The position numbers and the translations under genes were made by a program. A stretch of 64,000 nucleotides of DNA from Aquidulcibacter paucihalophilus (GTDB lineage Bacteria > Pseudomonadota > Alphaproteobacteria > Caulobacterales > Aquidulcibacteraceae). Where the stretch lies: contig NZ_NCSQ01000174.1 in the NCBI RefSeq assembly GCF_002105465.1, positions 154,794 through 218,793 of the forward strand, given 5' to 3'. The notes below the pieces were generated by a model, which saw only the letters and a list, made by a program, of their open reading frames with translations, was not told the DNA's origin and searched no databases. This document shows positions 43,576 to 53,979 of this stretch, piece by piece (the first letter of the stretch is position 1; every line of letters starts with the position of its first letter).

Positions 43576-45385
43576 CCGATTTTGCAAGGTTACGCGGCTG
43601 GTCCACATCGGTGCCTTTAGCCACCGCCACATGATAGGCCAACAAGTGGATCAAGGGTGAATAGACAATCGGGGCCACGAATGGATCGGCCTTTGGCGCT
43701 TCAATCGTATGGCGCGCGACATCGCCAGATTCCTCAATCCCCAATGCGTCCGAGAATAAGGTCACCCGGCCTTTTCGGGCGGCAATCTCCTGAACGTTGG
43801 AGATCGTCTTCTCAAACAAATGGTCATGCGGGGCGATGGCGAATACGGGCGTGACTTCATCGATCAAGGCGATGGGCCCATGTTTCAACTCACCTGAGGC
43901 ATAGCCTTCGGCATGGATATAACTAATTTCTTTAAGCTTCAGCGCGGCTTCTAAAGCAATCGGATAAGCCATGCCACGGCCAATATAGAGGATGGAGCGG
44001 GCGTGGCTGGCTTCTTCTGCCGCCGCAGCAATCGTGGTCTCAACCTTCAAGGCTTCGCGGATCAAGCGCGGGGTTTCCATCAAAAGATGCGCCAAACGGC
44101 GCTCCTCTTCCCGATCAATCTTCTTGCGCGCCAAGGCAGCAGCGACCGAAATTGCCGCCAATGCGGACAATTGGGCGACGAAGGCTTTGGTGGACGCCAC
44201 GCCGATTTCAGGGCCGGCCAAGGTTGGCAGCACGGCATCAGCTTCGCGCGCGATGGAGCTTTCCGGCACATTGACGACAGCAATCGTCTTCCAGCCCTTG
44301 CGTTTGCACAAGCGCAAGGCCTCTAGCGTGTCGGCGGTTTCACCCGATTGAGAAATGAACACAGCGGCCGCGCGGCCCGCCGCGACAGGCTCGCGATAGC
44401 GGAATTCAGAGGCAATATCGGTCTCGCACGACAGCTCTGCCACTTGCTCAAACCAATATTCCCCGACGCGACCAGCCAAATAGGCTGTCCCACAGCCAAT
44501 GATCCACAATTGGTCGATCTGGGCGAAATCAACGCCAAAGTCTGGCAGCGTGACGCGCTCTTCGAGTGGATCTACATAATGGCCGATGGTGCGGGCAGCC
44601 GCATCAGGTTCCTCGTGGATTTCCTTTTGCATATAGTGGCGATAATTGCCTTTTTCGACCGCTGCAGCACTGGCGGCGACCGACTTGATCGGACGCGCAA
44701 CCGGATTGCGCGCCACGTCATAAACCGCATGGCTGGTCCGGCTTAGGACCACCAGATCGCCCTCTTCGAGATAAATGACACGATTGGTGAAGGGGGCAAC
44801 GGCTATACCGTCTGAGCCCAAATACATCTCGCCGTCGCCAACACCCACAACCAAGGGGCTGCCTTGGCGGGCACCAACCAATAAATCCTCTTCGCCGGTG
44901 AATAAGCAGGCGATCGCAAAAGCACCACGGACCCGCTTGAGGGCCTCAATCACGGCGTCCTTTGGGCTGGCCCCTAAATCCAAGGCGCGCGACACCAATT
45001 GGGTGATAACCTCAGTATCGGTTTCAGAATCAAACGTGCGGCCTTCCGCTTCAAGTTCTGCCCGCAGGGTTCGGAAGTTTTCGATAATGCCATTATGCAC
45101 CACCGCGACGCGGTTGGTTGCATGGGGGTGGGCGTTTCGTTCCGACGGCGCACCATGTGTAGCCCAGCGGGTGTGACCTATGCCGATGAGGCCAGGTAAA
45201 GGCGCGGTAACCAATACGTCTTCCAGATTCTTGATCTTGCCTTGCGCGCGACGACGTTCAATCTTGCCATCTACCAAGGTAGCGATGCCCGCAGAATCAT
45301 AACCGCGATATTCCAGCCGCTTTAGTGATTCAATGAGACGCGAAGTCACCGCCTCTTTACCCAAGATTCCAATAATGCCGCACAT
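43562..45385 (-). CDS. glmS: Glutamine-fructose-6-phosphate aminotransferase (isomerizing)
   Basis: A 607-residue enzyme making glucosamine 6-phosphate for peptidoglycan and lipopolysaccharide. Cys2 (after Met removal the nucleophile) starts MCGIIGILGKEAV; the glutaminase has GHTRWATHGAPSERNAHPH. Two SIS domains follow, with GCGTAYLAGRVGEYWFE, SQSGETADTLEALR and GRGMAYPIALEAALKLKEI; the C-terminus is LAKSVTVE. A 14-bp palindrome (AGTCTTGCAAGACT at 45403-45416) lies 17 bp before the ATG. Confidence 0.97.
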   Translation of the reverse strand: MCGIIGILGKEAVTSRLIESLKRLEYRGYDSAGIATLVDGKIERRRAQGKIKNLEDVLVTAPLPGLIGIGHTRWATHGAPSERNAHPHATNRVAVVHNGIIENFRTLRAELEAEGRTFDSETDTEVITQLVSRALDLGASPKDAVIEALKRVRGAFAIACLFTGEEDLLVGARQGSPLVVGVGDGEMYLGSDGIAVAPFTNRVIYLEEGDLVVLSRTSHAVYDVARNPVARPIKSVAASAAAVEKGNYRHYMQKEIHEEPDAAARTIGHYVDPLEERVTLPDFGVDFAQIDQLWIIGCGTAYLAGRVGEYWFEQVAELSCETDIASEFRYREPVAAGRAAAVFISQSGETADTLEALRLCKRKGWKTIAVVNVPESSIAREADAVLPTLAGPEIGVASTKAFVAQLSALAAISVAAALARKKIDREEERRLAHLLMETPRLIREALKVETTIAAAAEEASHARSILYIGRGMAYPIALEAALKLKEISYIHAEGYASGELKHGPIALIDEVTPVFAIAPHDHLFEKTISNVQEIAARKGRVTLFSDALGIEESGDVARHTIEAPKADPFVAPIVYSPLIHLLAYHVAVAKGTDVDQPRNLAKSVTVE

Positions 45386-45521
45386 TTAAAAAGCGCCTTT
45401 CAAGTCTTGCAAGACTGAGTACATGTGCCGTGTTGATAGAAAGCTTCCGTCAGAGGCGCCACCCCCAATACTGTCACTCTTGATGACAGCGCGTTGCATC
45501 ACCCGATCAGAGCAAGCTATA

Positions 45522-46475
45522 TCAGGGGGCGGGCTTAAGATAGACTTGTTGCAAGAAGGCATCGACTTCCTTCGCGGTCGCCAGCGCGACCTCTTCTTGC
45601 GGCAAATGACCGATATTGGGATAGGAGACAAGCTTTGCGCCCTTAATCTCTTGGGCAAAACGCTTGGCGTCGGCGAACGGAATCCAAGGATCGGCTTCCC
45701 CCCAAATCACCAGGGTTGGGGCGGTGATGGTTGGGATTTTCTGATAGGCATTTGGATCGTCAGGGCCTGCCCGCATACGAGCTAGAGTGGCTTGCCGATT
45801 GCCTTCGCGCATCAAGAGACCATGGTACCGCTTCACCATTTCTGGCGTCACCAAAGCATCATCCACAATGACTTGCTTCAGGTTGGATTCAATCATGCCT
45901 TTGGTGGTGGCGCGCGAAAAAATCTCGCCAATCACCGGCGTGCGGGCCAGACGGAATACCAGAGGTGGCTTGCCTGTTTCGCGCGGATAGCCAGCCGCAT
46001 CGACCAAAATGAGACCTGCGACTTTCTCTGAATGGGCCAGTGCATAGCGCCATGCCACACCACCACCCATGGAATTGCCACCCAAAACAAAGCGTTCCAC
46101 TTTGAAATGCCGGGCCAGATCATCCACAACTTGCACATAAGCGGTGCTTGAATAGACCCCACTCTTGGAAGGGCCGGTGAGGCCATGGGCGGGGAAATCG
46201 AAACTAATCACCCGCCAATCATCTTTAAGCTCAGCCACCCAAGGCTCCCACGTGTGGAGAGACGCATTGGAACCATGGGCAAGGATCAAGACGGGCGCAT
46301 CGCGCTTGCCCTCATCACGCACATGTAAGCGGACACCGTCGCGAATTGTGATGAATTGCGATGCAGGGGATGTGTAGCGGGCCTCGGCAACCGCGCGTGG
46401 CAAATCCGGACTACAGCCGACTGTCGCAAAGCCAGCCAGGGCTATCCAAATTAAAGCTAAAAGTCGTTTTTGCAT
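45522..46475 (-). CDS. Lipoprotein alpha/beta hydrolase
   Basis: A 317-residue protein. The N-terminus has a lipoprotein signal peptide (LLALIWIALAGFATVGC, Cys at about residue 21), then an alpha/beta hydrolase with oxyanion-loop HGSNASLHTWEPW, nucleophile in GGNSMGGGVAWRYA, Asp in WGEADPWIPF and His in PNIGHLPQEE. It probably sits on the outer or inner membrane facing the periplasm. Substrate unknown. The frame goes on to 46568 but ATG 46475 is the one with a signal peptide. Confidence 0.83.
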   Translation of the reverse strand: MQKRLLALIWIALAGFATVGCSPDLPRAVAEARYTSPASQFITIRDGVRLHVRDEGKRDAPVLILAHGSNASLHTWEPWVAELKDDWRVISFDFPAHGLTGPSKSGVYSSTAYVQVVDDLARHFKVERFVLGGNSMGGGVAWRYALAHSEKVAGLILVDAAGYPRETGKPPLVFRLARTPVIGEIFSRATTKGMIESNLKQVIVDDALVTPEMVKRYHGLLMREGNRQATLARMRAGPDDPNAYQKIPTITAPTLVIWGEADPWIPFADAKRFAQEIKGAKLVSYPNIGHLPQEEVALATAKEVDAFLQQVYLKPAP

Positions 46476-46534
46476 CGTGCCGGCCTCCCCATATGTGTTT
46501 ATCCTTGTCGGTTGCCCGCGCTGGTTCAACCAGA

Positions 46535-47005
46535 TTACCACGTGCCTATATTTGGCGCGCTTGCCCAAGGCTCTTGCGGGGCCAGCGCGGCACCGCGCTG
46601 CAGAAGTTCAACCGAAATCCCATCGGGTGACCGCACAAACGCCATATATCCGTCGCGCGGAGGGCGGTTGATCGTCACGCCACGGGCGGCCAAATGCGCA
46701 CACAAGGCATAGATGTCATCGACGCGATACGCCAAATGACCAAAATTGCGTCCACCATCATAGGCGTGCTCATCCCAATTATAGGTCAGTTCCACCATAG
46801 GCAGCCCGCCTGGTAGGCCGCTTTGTGACACTTCACCTTGCGCCTTAAAGCGCTCGGCATCCACTGGGGCCGCCAAAAACACCAAGGTAAAGCGGCCCTT
46901 CTCATTCTCAGTCCGGCGAAGCTCTACCAGCCCTAAACCACCACAAAAGAAATCCAAGGCGGCGTCCAGATTGCCGACGCGGATCATGGTGTGCAGATAT
47001 TCCAT
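46535..47005 (-). CDS. gloA: Lactoylglutathione lyase (glyoxalase I)
   Basis: A 156-residue vicinal-oxygen-chelate protein that isomerises the methylglyoxal-glutathione hemithioacetal. Metal ligands are likely His in YLHTMIRVG, Glu in MVELTYN, His in NFGHLAYRV and Glu in SVELLQ. The ATG at 47005 has AAAGG seven bases before it; a TTG at 47020 overlaps the upstream stop. It lies 11 bp after the DUF2244 gene. Confidence 0.92.
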   Translation of the reverse strand: MEYLHTMIRVGNLDAALDFFCGGLGLVELRRTENEKGRFTLVFLAAPVDAERFKAQGEVSQSGLPGGLPMVELTYNWDEHAYDGGRNFGHLAYRVDDIYALCAHLAARGVTINRPPRDGYMAFVRSPDGISVELLQRGAALAPQEPWASAPNIGTW

Positions 47006-47016
47006 CGTGAGACCTT

Positions 47017-47556
47017 TCAAACAGTCACTTCTGTTGGGTAGCGTTCGCCGCGTGCTTGTTCTAGCGCGGCTTTGAGGGCGGCGGCAAATGCCACGCGCTC
47101 GTGCGGCGACAGACAGGTCGCTAAGGGCAGGCGGGCCCCACCGGCAGAGAGGGTCACTTGGGTCTCATATTCATTGATCTCATCAACAATCACGCGGGCG
47201 AAACTGGGGCTCACGCGCCACCATCCGACTTTGCCGCGATGGCACGTCTTTGAGATCGCAATTTGCGCCGCACTCACCTTCACGGTTTCGCATTCGCGTG
47301 CGCCTGCTTTGAAATTCACCTTAAACGCCAGATAGACCAAAATGACATCCAAACCGAAAAATCCAATCACCGGCCAGGCACCAATTGAGAGAAAGGCCAA
47401 ACCGGCAAAGAAGCTCATAGCTGCAAGCGATAGCATAACGATCTTGAAGCCTTGGTCGGATAAAGAACGGTTTGGGCGCAATACCGCGTCCATATAAATG
47501 GCGTCGCGCTGATCAAATTCTGGGGCATTTGGGAGGGCGGTGATCGACGTACTCAT
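47017..47556 (-). CDS. DUF2244 membrane protein
   Basis: A 179-residue protein of the DUF2244 family. [19 protein letters not shown] begins the conserved core, followed by two membrane helices ([36 protein letters not shown]) and a cytoplasmic domain with [13 protein letters not shown] and [18 protein letters not shown]. The function is unknown. It is divergent from nth, a frequent alphaproteobacterial arrangement. Confidence 0.87.
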   Translation of the reverse strand: MSTSITALPNAPEFDQRDAIYMDAVLRPNRSLSDQGFKIVMLSLAAMSFFAGLAFLSIGAWPVIGFFGLDVILVYLAFKVNFKAGARECETVKVSAAQIAISKTCHRGKVGWWRVSPSFARVIVDEINEYETQVTLSAGGARLPLATCLSPHERVAFAAALKAALEQARGERYPTEVTV

Positions 47557-47662
47557 TCCCCTAAGTTAGCGCAAAGTCTGCGAAAGCACAGTTGCAGAAT
47601 GTAGAAGGTGGCGATTTTTTTGAGGGGCTAGCGGGGCTTGCCGCAATTGGCTATGCGGGGGC

Positions 47663-48412
47663 ATGGCCACAAAAGCAAAAGTCGTAAAATCCAAACTAAA
47701 GGCTGCCGAGATTGCCGCCCTCTATGCGCAATTGGCAGCAGAACGTCCTGATCCCAAGACAGAGCTGGACTATACCAATCCCTATACTTTGGTGGTCGCC
47801 GTCGCGCTGTCTGCCCAAGCCACCGATGTCGGTGTTAACAAAGCCACCAAACGCCTGTTTGCGGTTGCCGACACGCCGGAAAAAATGGTCGCCTTGGGTG
47901 AAGAAGGTGTCACCAATTATATCAAAACCATTGGCCTGTGGCGCAATAAGGCGAAGAATGTCATCGCCTTATCCGAGTTGTTGCTTGAAAAATATGGCGG
48001 CGAGGTGCCCCGGAACCGAGATGCCTTGACCGAATTGCCCGGCGTTGGCCGCAAAACGGCTAATGTCGTTCTCAACGAAGCCTTTGGGGAGCCGACGATT
48101 GCGGTGGACACCCATATTTTCCGCGTCTCAAACCGGACGGGTCTCGCCCCGGGCAAGAACCCCGATCAGGTCGAGGCGGTGCTGGAACGTGTGACGCCTG
48201 ATGCCTATAAGAAGGGCGCGCATCATTGGCTGATCCTCCATGGTCGCTACGTTTGTGATGCGCGTAAGCCCGCCTGCTGGCGCTGTGGCATCGCTGAGAT
48301 TTGCAAGTTTAAGGCGAAGACTCCAAACCCAGCAGATGCGCCCAAGAAGGCCAAGCCCACAACAAAAGCACCTGCCAAAAAGGCAGCCAAGCCCGCCCTT
48401 ACCAAGGGCTGA
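47663..48412 (+). CDS. nth: Endonuclease III
   Basis: A 249-residue bifunctional DNA glycosylase/AP lyase that removes oxidised pyrimidines. The HhH motif LTELPGVGRKTANVVLN has the catalytic Lys131, the Asp follows in AVDTHIFRVSNRTG, and the four Cys of the 4Fe-4S cluster lie in CDARKPACWRCGIAEIC. The last 35 or so residues are a Lys/Ala/Pro tail, longer than usual, possibly for DNA contact. GTG or ATG upstream are not better starts. Confidence 0.96.
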   Translation: MATKAKVVKSKLKAAEIAALYAQLAAERPDPKTELDYTNPYTLVVAVALSAQATDVGVNKATKRLFAVADTPEKMVALGEEGVTNYIKTIGLWRNKAKNVIALSELLLEKYGGEVPRNRDALTELPGVGRKTANVVLNEAFGEPTIAVDTHIFRVSNRTGLAPGKNPDQVEAVLERVTPDAYKKGAHHWLILHGRYVCDARKPACWRCGIAEICKFKAKTPNPADAPKKAKPTTKAPAKKAAKPALTKG

Positions 48413-48495
48413 GTCCACCCTGTCGCCACAGGCCGATTCGCAGCCTATAAGCGGACGCACCCCTTTTGTGATCACCCTCCGCCGGAGCCTTTGCC

Positions 48496-50082
48496 ATGTC
48501 CACGATCCGTCCCGTCCGCCGAGCCCTTATCTCGGTTTCCGATAAAACGGGGCTGATTGAGACAGCACGGCAATTGGCCGACCAAGGGGTCGTTCTGGTT
48601 TCAACCGGTGGCACCAGTAAAGCTTTAGCGGCGGCCGGTCTGGCCGTCATCGATGTTGCCGATGTGACAGGTTTTCCTGAAATGATGGATGGACGGGTCA
48701 AGACCTTGCACCCGGCCGTGCATGGTGGTTTGCTAGCTCTGCGCCATGTGGCCGAGCATGCGGCAGCGATGAGCCAACATGGCATTGCGGGCATCGATCT
48801 TCTGTGGGTCAATCTATACCCCTTCGAGGCAACCCTGGCTTCGGGTGCAAACTTTGAAACATGCGTTGAGAATATCGACATTGGCGGGCCTGCTATGATC
48901 CGCGCGGGGGCTAAGAATTTCGACTGGTGCGCGGTGGCAACCGACCTTGGCGATGTCCAGACGGTTTTGGCCGACATGGCGGCCCATGGCGGCACCCAAG
49001 AGCTGACGCGTAAACGATTGGCCGCCAAAGCCTATGCTCGCACCGCAGCTTATGATGCTGCCATTTCAGGCTGGTATGGAGAGCAAGTGGGCGAAGCCTC
49101 CCCGGATTGGCGGGCTTTTGGGGGATCCAAGGTTCAAAGCCTGCGTTATGGCGAAAATCCCCACCAAGTCGCTGCCTTCTACGCCACCACCGAAAAGCGC
49201 CCCGGTGTCTCCACCGCCCGTCAGCTGCAGGGCAAGGAACTGTCCTACAATAATCTCAACGACACTGATGCCGCCTATGAATTAGTCGGAGAGTTTGATG
49301 CGGGTGAAGCAGCCGCTGTTGCCATTATCAAGCACGCCAACCCGTGCGGTGTGGCCATTGGCGCTTCTTTGACCGACGCGTATCAGCGCGCCTTGGCTTG
49401 CGACCCAGTCTCGGCCTTTGGTGGCATTGTTGCATGCAACCGCAAATTGGATGGGGCGGCGGCTGAAGAGATCGTCAAAATCTTCACCGAAGTCGTGATT
49501 GCCCCTGATGCGGATGAAGATGCGCAGGCCATCTTTGCCAAGAAGAAGAATTTGCGCCTCTTGTTGGCCGGTGGCCTACCAGATCCCACCCAGCCAGGCC
49601 TGACCTTCCGCACCTTGGCCGGCGGCTTCTTGGTGCAAAACCGCGATACGGGGCGGATTATGGCACCGGACTTGAAAGTCGTGACCAAGCGGGCCCCAAC
49701 CCCGCAAGAATTGACAGATATGCTGTTTGCCTTTCGGGTCGCCAAGCATGTGAAGTCCAACGCGATTGTCTATGCGAAGGACGGTGTCACCGCGGGTATT
49801 GGCGCAGGCCAAATGAACCGTCGCGATTCAGCCCGCATTGCCGCGGTTCGTGCCGTAGAAGCAGCGGAGACGGCAGGATGGAGCCAAGCGGCCACCATCG
49901 GCTCGGCCTGTGCCTCTGACGCTTTCTTCCCCTTCGCCGACGGTCTGTTGCAAGCGGTGGAGGCTGGTGCCACGGCCGTCATTCAACCCGGTGGCTCGAT
50001 CCGCGATGATGACGTGATTGCGGCTGCCGATGAAGCGGGCATCACCATGGTGTTTACGGGCATGCGCCATTTCCGGCACTAG
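48496..50082 (+). CDS. purH: Bifunctional AICAR transformylase/IMP cyclohydrolase
   Basis: A 528-residue enzyme for the last two steps of IMP synthesis. The N-terminal MGS-like cyclohydrolase domain has [20 protein letters not shown] and [15 protein letters not shown]; the C-terminal transformylase has [43 protein letters not shown] with the catalytic Lys-His, and [20 protein letters not shown]. It lies downstream of nth with an 83-bp gap. Confidence 0.97.
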   Translation: MSTIRPVRRALISVSDKTGLIETARQLADQGVVLVSTGGTSKALAAAGLAVIDVADVTGFPEMMDGRVKTLHPAVHGGLLALRHVAEHAAAMSQHGIAGIDLLWVNLYPFEATLASGANFETCVENIDIGGPAMIRAGAKNFDWCAVATDLGDVQTVLADMAAHGGTQELTRKRLAAKAYARTAAYDAAISGWYGEQVGEASPDWRAFGGSKVQSLRYGENPHQVAAFYATTEKRPGVSTARQLQGKELSYNNLNDTDAAYELVGEFDAGEAAAVAIIKHANPCGVAIGASLTDAYQRALACDPVSAFGGIVACNRKLDGAAAEEIVKIFTEVVIAPDADEDAQAIFAKKKNLRLLLAGGLPDPTQPGLTFRTLAGGFLVQNRDTGRIMAPDLKVVTKRAPTPQELTDMLFAFRVAKHVKSNAIVYAKDGVTAGIGAGQMNRRDSARIAAVRAVEAAETAGWSQAATIGSACASDAFFPFADGLLQAVEAGATAVIQPGGSIRDDDVIAAADEAGITMVFTGMRHFRH

Positions 50083-50096
50083 AAGGACTTGGGCGG

Positions 50097-50864
50097 ATGC
50101 AAAAATTCCCCCGCGAGACATTAGACGCCCGTGCTGCGCGCCTGCTTGCTCATTGCCAGATTTTCAAACCAGAGGGCAATGGCCCATTCCCAACAGCTTT
50201 CCTGTTTCATGGATGCGGCGATAATGATGGCCCGCAACCAGGCTATGCTAAGGCAGCAGCGCAAAAGGGGATCGCCAGTGTCGTAGTGGATTCCTTCCGT
50301 CCGCGCGACATCAGCCTCACCGAAGCGCGGATTTTGGTATGTACGGGCCTGCGGCTTTGGGGTCGGGAGCGGGCTGGCGATTTGATTGCGCTCTTGCATT
50401 GGGCGCGGGGGCAAGACTGGGTGCAAGCCGATCGTCTGGCTGCAGCAGGTTGGAGCCATGGCGGCTGGACCGTGATGGATGCTCTGGCCCTTGGCCCGGA
50501 AGTAGCAGAATTTGCGGATTTGGAAGGCGTCCCTGCCGATCCACTTGCGGGGCTTTCGACGGCTTTTCTCGTCTATCCTTGGTGCGGTCTCGGTGCCCAA
50601 ACGCTGCGCAAGGGATGGCAAAAGGCTATTCCAGCCTATCTCATGCTAGGCGAAAATGACACGCTGTCTGGCACGCACCTGCCACTTAAAGCTGCCGATA
50701 AAGTCCGCCTCTCGGGCGCGACCGTTGAGACCTTGATTTATCCAGGTGCCACCCATTCCTTTGACGAAGAAACCTCCGTCAACCCCACGTTCCGCTTCAA
50801 TCCTGAGCAAACCGCCGATGCACAAGCGCGGTTCGCCGATTGGATGGCGCGCCACCTTCTTTAG
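50097..50864 (+). CDS. Dienelactone hydrolase-like alpha/beta hydrolase
   Basis: A 255-residue soluble hydrolase. FLFHGCGDNDGPQPGYAKAA holds the oxyanion loop, the nucleophile is in AAGWSHGGWTVMDAL, the acid in MLGENDTLSG and His in GATHSFDEE, the order of the dienelactone hydrolase group. The reaction is not known. It starts 14 bp after the purH stop and is probably cotranscribed, though not functionally related by any visible sign. Confidence 0.82.
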   Translation: MQKFPRETLDARAARLLAHCQIFKPEGNGPFPTAFLFHGCGDNDGPQPGYAKAAAQKGIASVVVDSFRPRDISLTEARILVCTGLRLWGRERAGDLIALLHWARGQDWVQADRLAAAGWSHGGWTVMDALALGPEVAEFADLEGVPADPLAGLSTAFLVYPWCGLGAQTLRKGWQKAIPAYLMLGENDTLSGTHLPLKAADKVRLSGATVETLIYPGATHSFDEETSVNPTFRFNPEQTADAQARFADWMARHLL

Positions 50865-50886
50865 CACCTCATGTAATCCGCCAGAA

Positions 50887-52284
50887 CTAAAGCAGTACGC
50901 GCGGGTTCATGATGTTTTTGGGGTCAAAGCTTTGCTTGATAGCGCGCATCAGGGTCAGATGGGCGTCAGGCTCCCGCCGCAGAAATTCATCCCGCCGGCT
51001 GATGCCAATGCCATGTTCAGCCGAGATTGAGCCATTGAAGGACATAGCTACATCGTGGATCGCCTCATTCATCTGGGGCACCAGCGCCTTGTAGGCTTCT
51101 GCCGACATCGCACGGGGTTGGATCACATCATAATGGATATTGCCGTCGCTACAGTGGCCAAAGGCGACCACGCGCGCGCCCGGTGCCACTTTTTCTGCGG
51201 CGGCATCGGCTAATCGCAAGAAAGCAGGAATCTTGGAGACGGGCACAGAAACGTCATGCTTGGCCGCCACACCTTCGGGCTTTTGACACGCGCTCATCTC
51301 TTCTCGCAAATACCAGAAGGACTTTGATTGCGCCTCATTTTGCGCGACGACGACATCCGAAGCGAGGCCCGCTTCCAGCGCAGAGGCCAAAGCCTCTTCC
51401 ACTTTTTCGACGAGGTCTGCACTGGGACCTTCAAACTCAACCAAGGCCAGCCACGGTGAAAGTGCGCTAAAGGGCACCCGCACATTGGGAATGTTTTTGA
51501 GGGCCAGCGAGACGCCCACATGATTCATGACTTCAAATGCTGCGACCGCGGCGGCTTCTGCCTCTAGCCGGTGCAGCAATTCAACCGCTTGCTCAGGCGT
51601 TTCCAAAGCGAGTAATGCGACCGTCATGTAGCGCGGCTGGGCAACCAATTTCAGGGTTGCGGCCGTGACGAGGCCCAAGGTTCCCTCAGCCCCAATGAAT
51701 AGCTGCTTTAGGTCATAGCCGGTATTGTCTTTACGCAGAGCCGATAGGCCTTCATAGAGCGACCCATTGGGCAGCACGGCCTCTAGCCCCAAGATTTGGG
51801 CGCGCATCATACCGTGGCGGCGCACATGAACCCCGCCTGCATTGGTCGAGATCAGACCGCCAATCGTGGCAGAGCCTTCTGAGGCCAGACTTAAAGGAAA
51901 GCGTTTGCCAATTTGTCGGGCCGCGTCTTGAACTTGCGTCAAAATAACGCCCGCTTCGGCGACCAAAGCATCATCGACGGGATCGATTGAGCGAATGGCA
52001 TTGAGGCGCTTGGTCGAAATCAGGACTTCGCCGCGTGGAATTTGCGCACCAACCAGACCCGTATTGCCGCCTTGGGTCGTTACCGCCAGCCCGGCCTCAT
52101 GGCATTGGCTCAGGATCATTTGTGCCTCTGCGGTGGAGGCGGGCATCAGCAGGATCGGCGCAGAACCACTCCATCGGTCGCGCCATTCAATCAAATGGGG
52201 GGCGATCAGGTCAGGATCTTCCGTCCAGCCTTGCGGTCCGATGAAGTCTTTAATGCGGGTCAAGGTTGAAAGTTGCGCGTCCAT
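50887..52284 (-). CDS. FAD-linked 2-hydroxyacid dehydrogenase (D-2-hydroxyglutarate/D-lactate type)
   Basis: A 465-residue flavoprotein of the VAO/GlcD group. The PP-loop TTQGGNTGLVGAQIPRGEVL and GSATIGGLISTNAGGVHVRR bind FAD; the C-terminal cap has FGHCSDGNIHYDV and SAEHGIGISRRDEF with the metal-binding His residues. Such enzymes oxidise D-2-hydroxyglutarate, D-lactate or glycolate and pass electrons to a quinone or electron-transfer flavoprotein. No glcE or glcF is adjacent, which fits the single-subunit D2HGDH type. Confidence 0.86.
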   Translation of the reverse strand: MDAQLSTLTRIKDFIGPQGWTEDPDLIAPHLIEWRDRWSGSAPILLMPASTAEAQMILSQCHEAGLAVTTQGGNTGLVGAQIPRGEVLISTKRLNAIRSIDPVDDALVAEAGVILTQVQDAARQIGKRFPLSLASEGSATIGGLISTNAGGVHVRRHGMMRAQILGLEAVLPNGSLYEGLSALRKDNTGYDLKQLFIGAEGTLGLVTAATLKLVAQPRYMTVALLALETPEQAVELLHRLEAEAAAVAAFEVMNHVGVSLALKNIPNVRVPFSALSPWLALVEFEGPSADLVEKVEEALASALEAGLASDVVVAQNEAQSKSFWYLREEMSACQKPEGVAAKHDVSVPVSKIPAFLRLADAAAEKVAPGARVVAFGHCSDGNIHYDVIQPRAMSAEAYKALVPQMNEAIHDVAMSFNGSISAEHGIGISRRDEFLRREPDAHLTLMRAIKQSFDPKNIMNPRVLL

Positions 52285-52320
52285 CTGCGGCCCATAGGTT
52301 CATGCTGAAAAAGATTGGGC

Positions 52321-53343
52321 CTAAAGCCCGTGATAGTCTCGGTACCAATCCACAAAGGCCTTCACGCCGACTTGGATGGGTGTGGAGGGCTTATAGCCGA
52401 TTGCGGCAACAAGTGCAGTAACATCTGCGGAAGTATCGGGTACATCGCCAGGTTGCAGCGGTAACATGTGCAAGATCGCTTTCTTGCCAGCGGCCTGTTC
52501 GATGGCTGCGATATAATCGGCCAAGACGACGGGGTTATTGTTCCCGATATTATAAATGCGAAACGGGGCTGACGAAGATGATGGGTCTGGGGCGTCGCTG
52601 TTCCAGTTCGGGTTGGGTGTGGCGATCAGATCGCTGGTACGAACCACGCCTTCAACAATATCGTCCACATAGGTGAAGTCGCGGCTGTGATGGCCGTAAT
52701 TGAAGACTTGAATCGGTTCTCCGGCAAAAATCGCCTTGGCGAAAAGAGACGGCGACATATCCGGCCGGCCCCACGGGCCATAAACGGTAAAGAAGCGCAG
52801 GCCCGTGGTCGGCAATCCGAACAAGTGACTGTAGGAATGGGCCATCAGCTCATTGGCACGCTTGGTTGCCGCATAGAATTGCAGCGGATGGTCTGCACCA
52901 TTGGTCTCAACAAAGGGCATATGGGTATTGCCACCATAAACACTGGACGTGCTGGCATAGGTCAAATGTGCGATTTTGTGGGCCCGGCAGGCCTCGAGGA
53001 TGTGGGTAAAGCCGACGATGTTGGAAGCCACATAGGCGCGCGGATTATCCAGCGAATAGCGTACACCGGCCTGAGCGGCCAAATGGATCACCCGGTCAAA
53101 AGCATGCTCTGCAAAACAGGCGTCCACGGCGGGGGCATCGGCAAGGTCTGCACGGATGAAGCTGAAACTACCTGCTGCCTGAGCTGCCACCTGTTCTAAC
53201 AGCGTCAGGCGGGCCTCTTTAAGTGCGGGATCATAATAATCATTGACCACATCAAAGCCGACAACATCATCGCCACGCCGCAACAGGGCAACGGCAGTAT
53301 GAAACCCAATAAAGCCGGCGGCTCCTGTAACCAGCACGCGCAT
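52321..53343 (-). CDS. NAD-dependent epimerase, UDP-glucuronate 4-epimerase type
   Basis: A 340-residue short-chain-dehydrogenase/epimerase. The dinucleotide motif is [20 protein letters not shown]; the active site is in [16 protein letters not shown] and [20 protein letters not shown] (YxxxK). [20 protein letters not shown] and [20 protein letters not shown] match UDP-glucuronate 4-epimerases, which supply UDP-galacturonate for envelope glycans. ATG 53343 follows GAGGGACGG. A UDP-GlcNAc or GDP-sugar substrate is possible. Confidence 0.88.
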   Translation of the reverse strand: MRVLVTGAAGFIGFHTAVALLRRGDDVVGFDVVNDYYDPALKEARLTLLEQVAAQAAGSFSFIRADLADAPAVDACFAEHAFDRVIHLAAQAGVRYSLDNPRAYVASNIVGFTHILEACRAHKIAHLTYASTSSVYGGNTHMPFVETNGADHPLQFYAATKRANELMAHSYSHLFGLPTTGLRFFTVYGPWGRPDMSPSLFAKAIFAGEPIQVFNYGHHSRDFTYVDDIVEGVVRTSDLIATPNPNWNSDAPDPSSSSAPFRIYNIGNNNPVVLADYIAAIEQAAGKKAILHMLPLQPGDVPDTSADVTALVAAIGYKPSTPIQVGVKAFVDWYRDYHGL

Positions 53344-53547
53344 TTTTCCGTCCCTCATAAATGGGTACAAAGTGGGCGAGCCTCCTCGCATACAGGCCGC
53401 AGCCAAACCCTGTTACCCAAGTGTGCATCATTGCTGGATTGGTTTGCGAATACCACTGTCTCAAGCAGACAGGATAACGTCGCGCGTAATTGAAGCGGAA
53501 GCCGCTTCACCCTTAGTTTGCCTCAGACTTGGAGAAGGGGATAGAGG

Positions 53548-53979
53548 ATGGCACGTCTCTGGCGGCGATGGGTGATCAGCTGGTGTTATCTGGTTCTGGC
53601 ATTGGGCCTTGTCTTCGCGGGCAGTGCATGGCCGCAAACCGACGCGGCAGTCCGCCTGTTTTACGATGTGATCTATTGGCCATTAGACGGGCAAAGTGGC
53701 TGGCATGAAAGCCTGCGCCTGACGGCGGCGATTCTGGGCGCAGTGATGATGGGCTGGGCGCTGACCCTTCTCACTTTGGTGCAAACAGCTTTGAAGCAAC
53801 CTCAGCTCTCGCTGTGGCGACCGATGACCGGCTCCATTCTGGTTTGGTGGGTGATCGATAGCAGCATTTCGGTGGCGCTGAACACGCCGGGAAATGCACT
53901 ATCCAATACCGGCTTCTTGCTGCTTTATCTGATCCCAGTCTTGGCGAGCGGGGTTTTGACGAAGTCTAACCGAGCTTAG
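53548..53979 (+). CDS. Four-helix membrane protein of unknown function
   Basis: A 143-residue protein with four hydrophobic segments ([52 protein letters not shown] and [14 protein letters not shown]). It is not recognised; [13 protein letters not shown] resembles a repeated feature of some small alphaproteobacterial membrane proteins but I cannot name the family. Its stop overlaps the lepA stop on the other strand by 3-4 bp. Confidence 0.65.
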   Translation: MARLWRRWVISWCYLVLALGLVFAGSAWPQTDAAVRLFYDVIYWPLDGQSGWHESLRLTAAILGAVMMGWALTLLTLVQTALKQPQLSLWRPMTGSILVWWVIDSSISVALNTPGNALSNTGFLLLYLIPVLASGVLTKSNRA

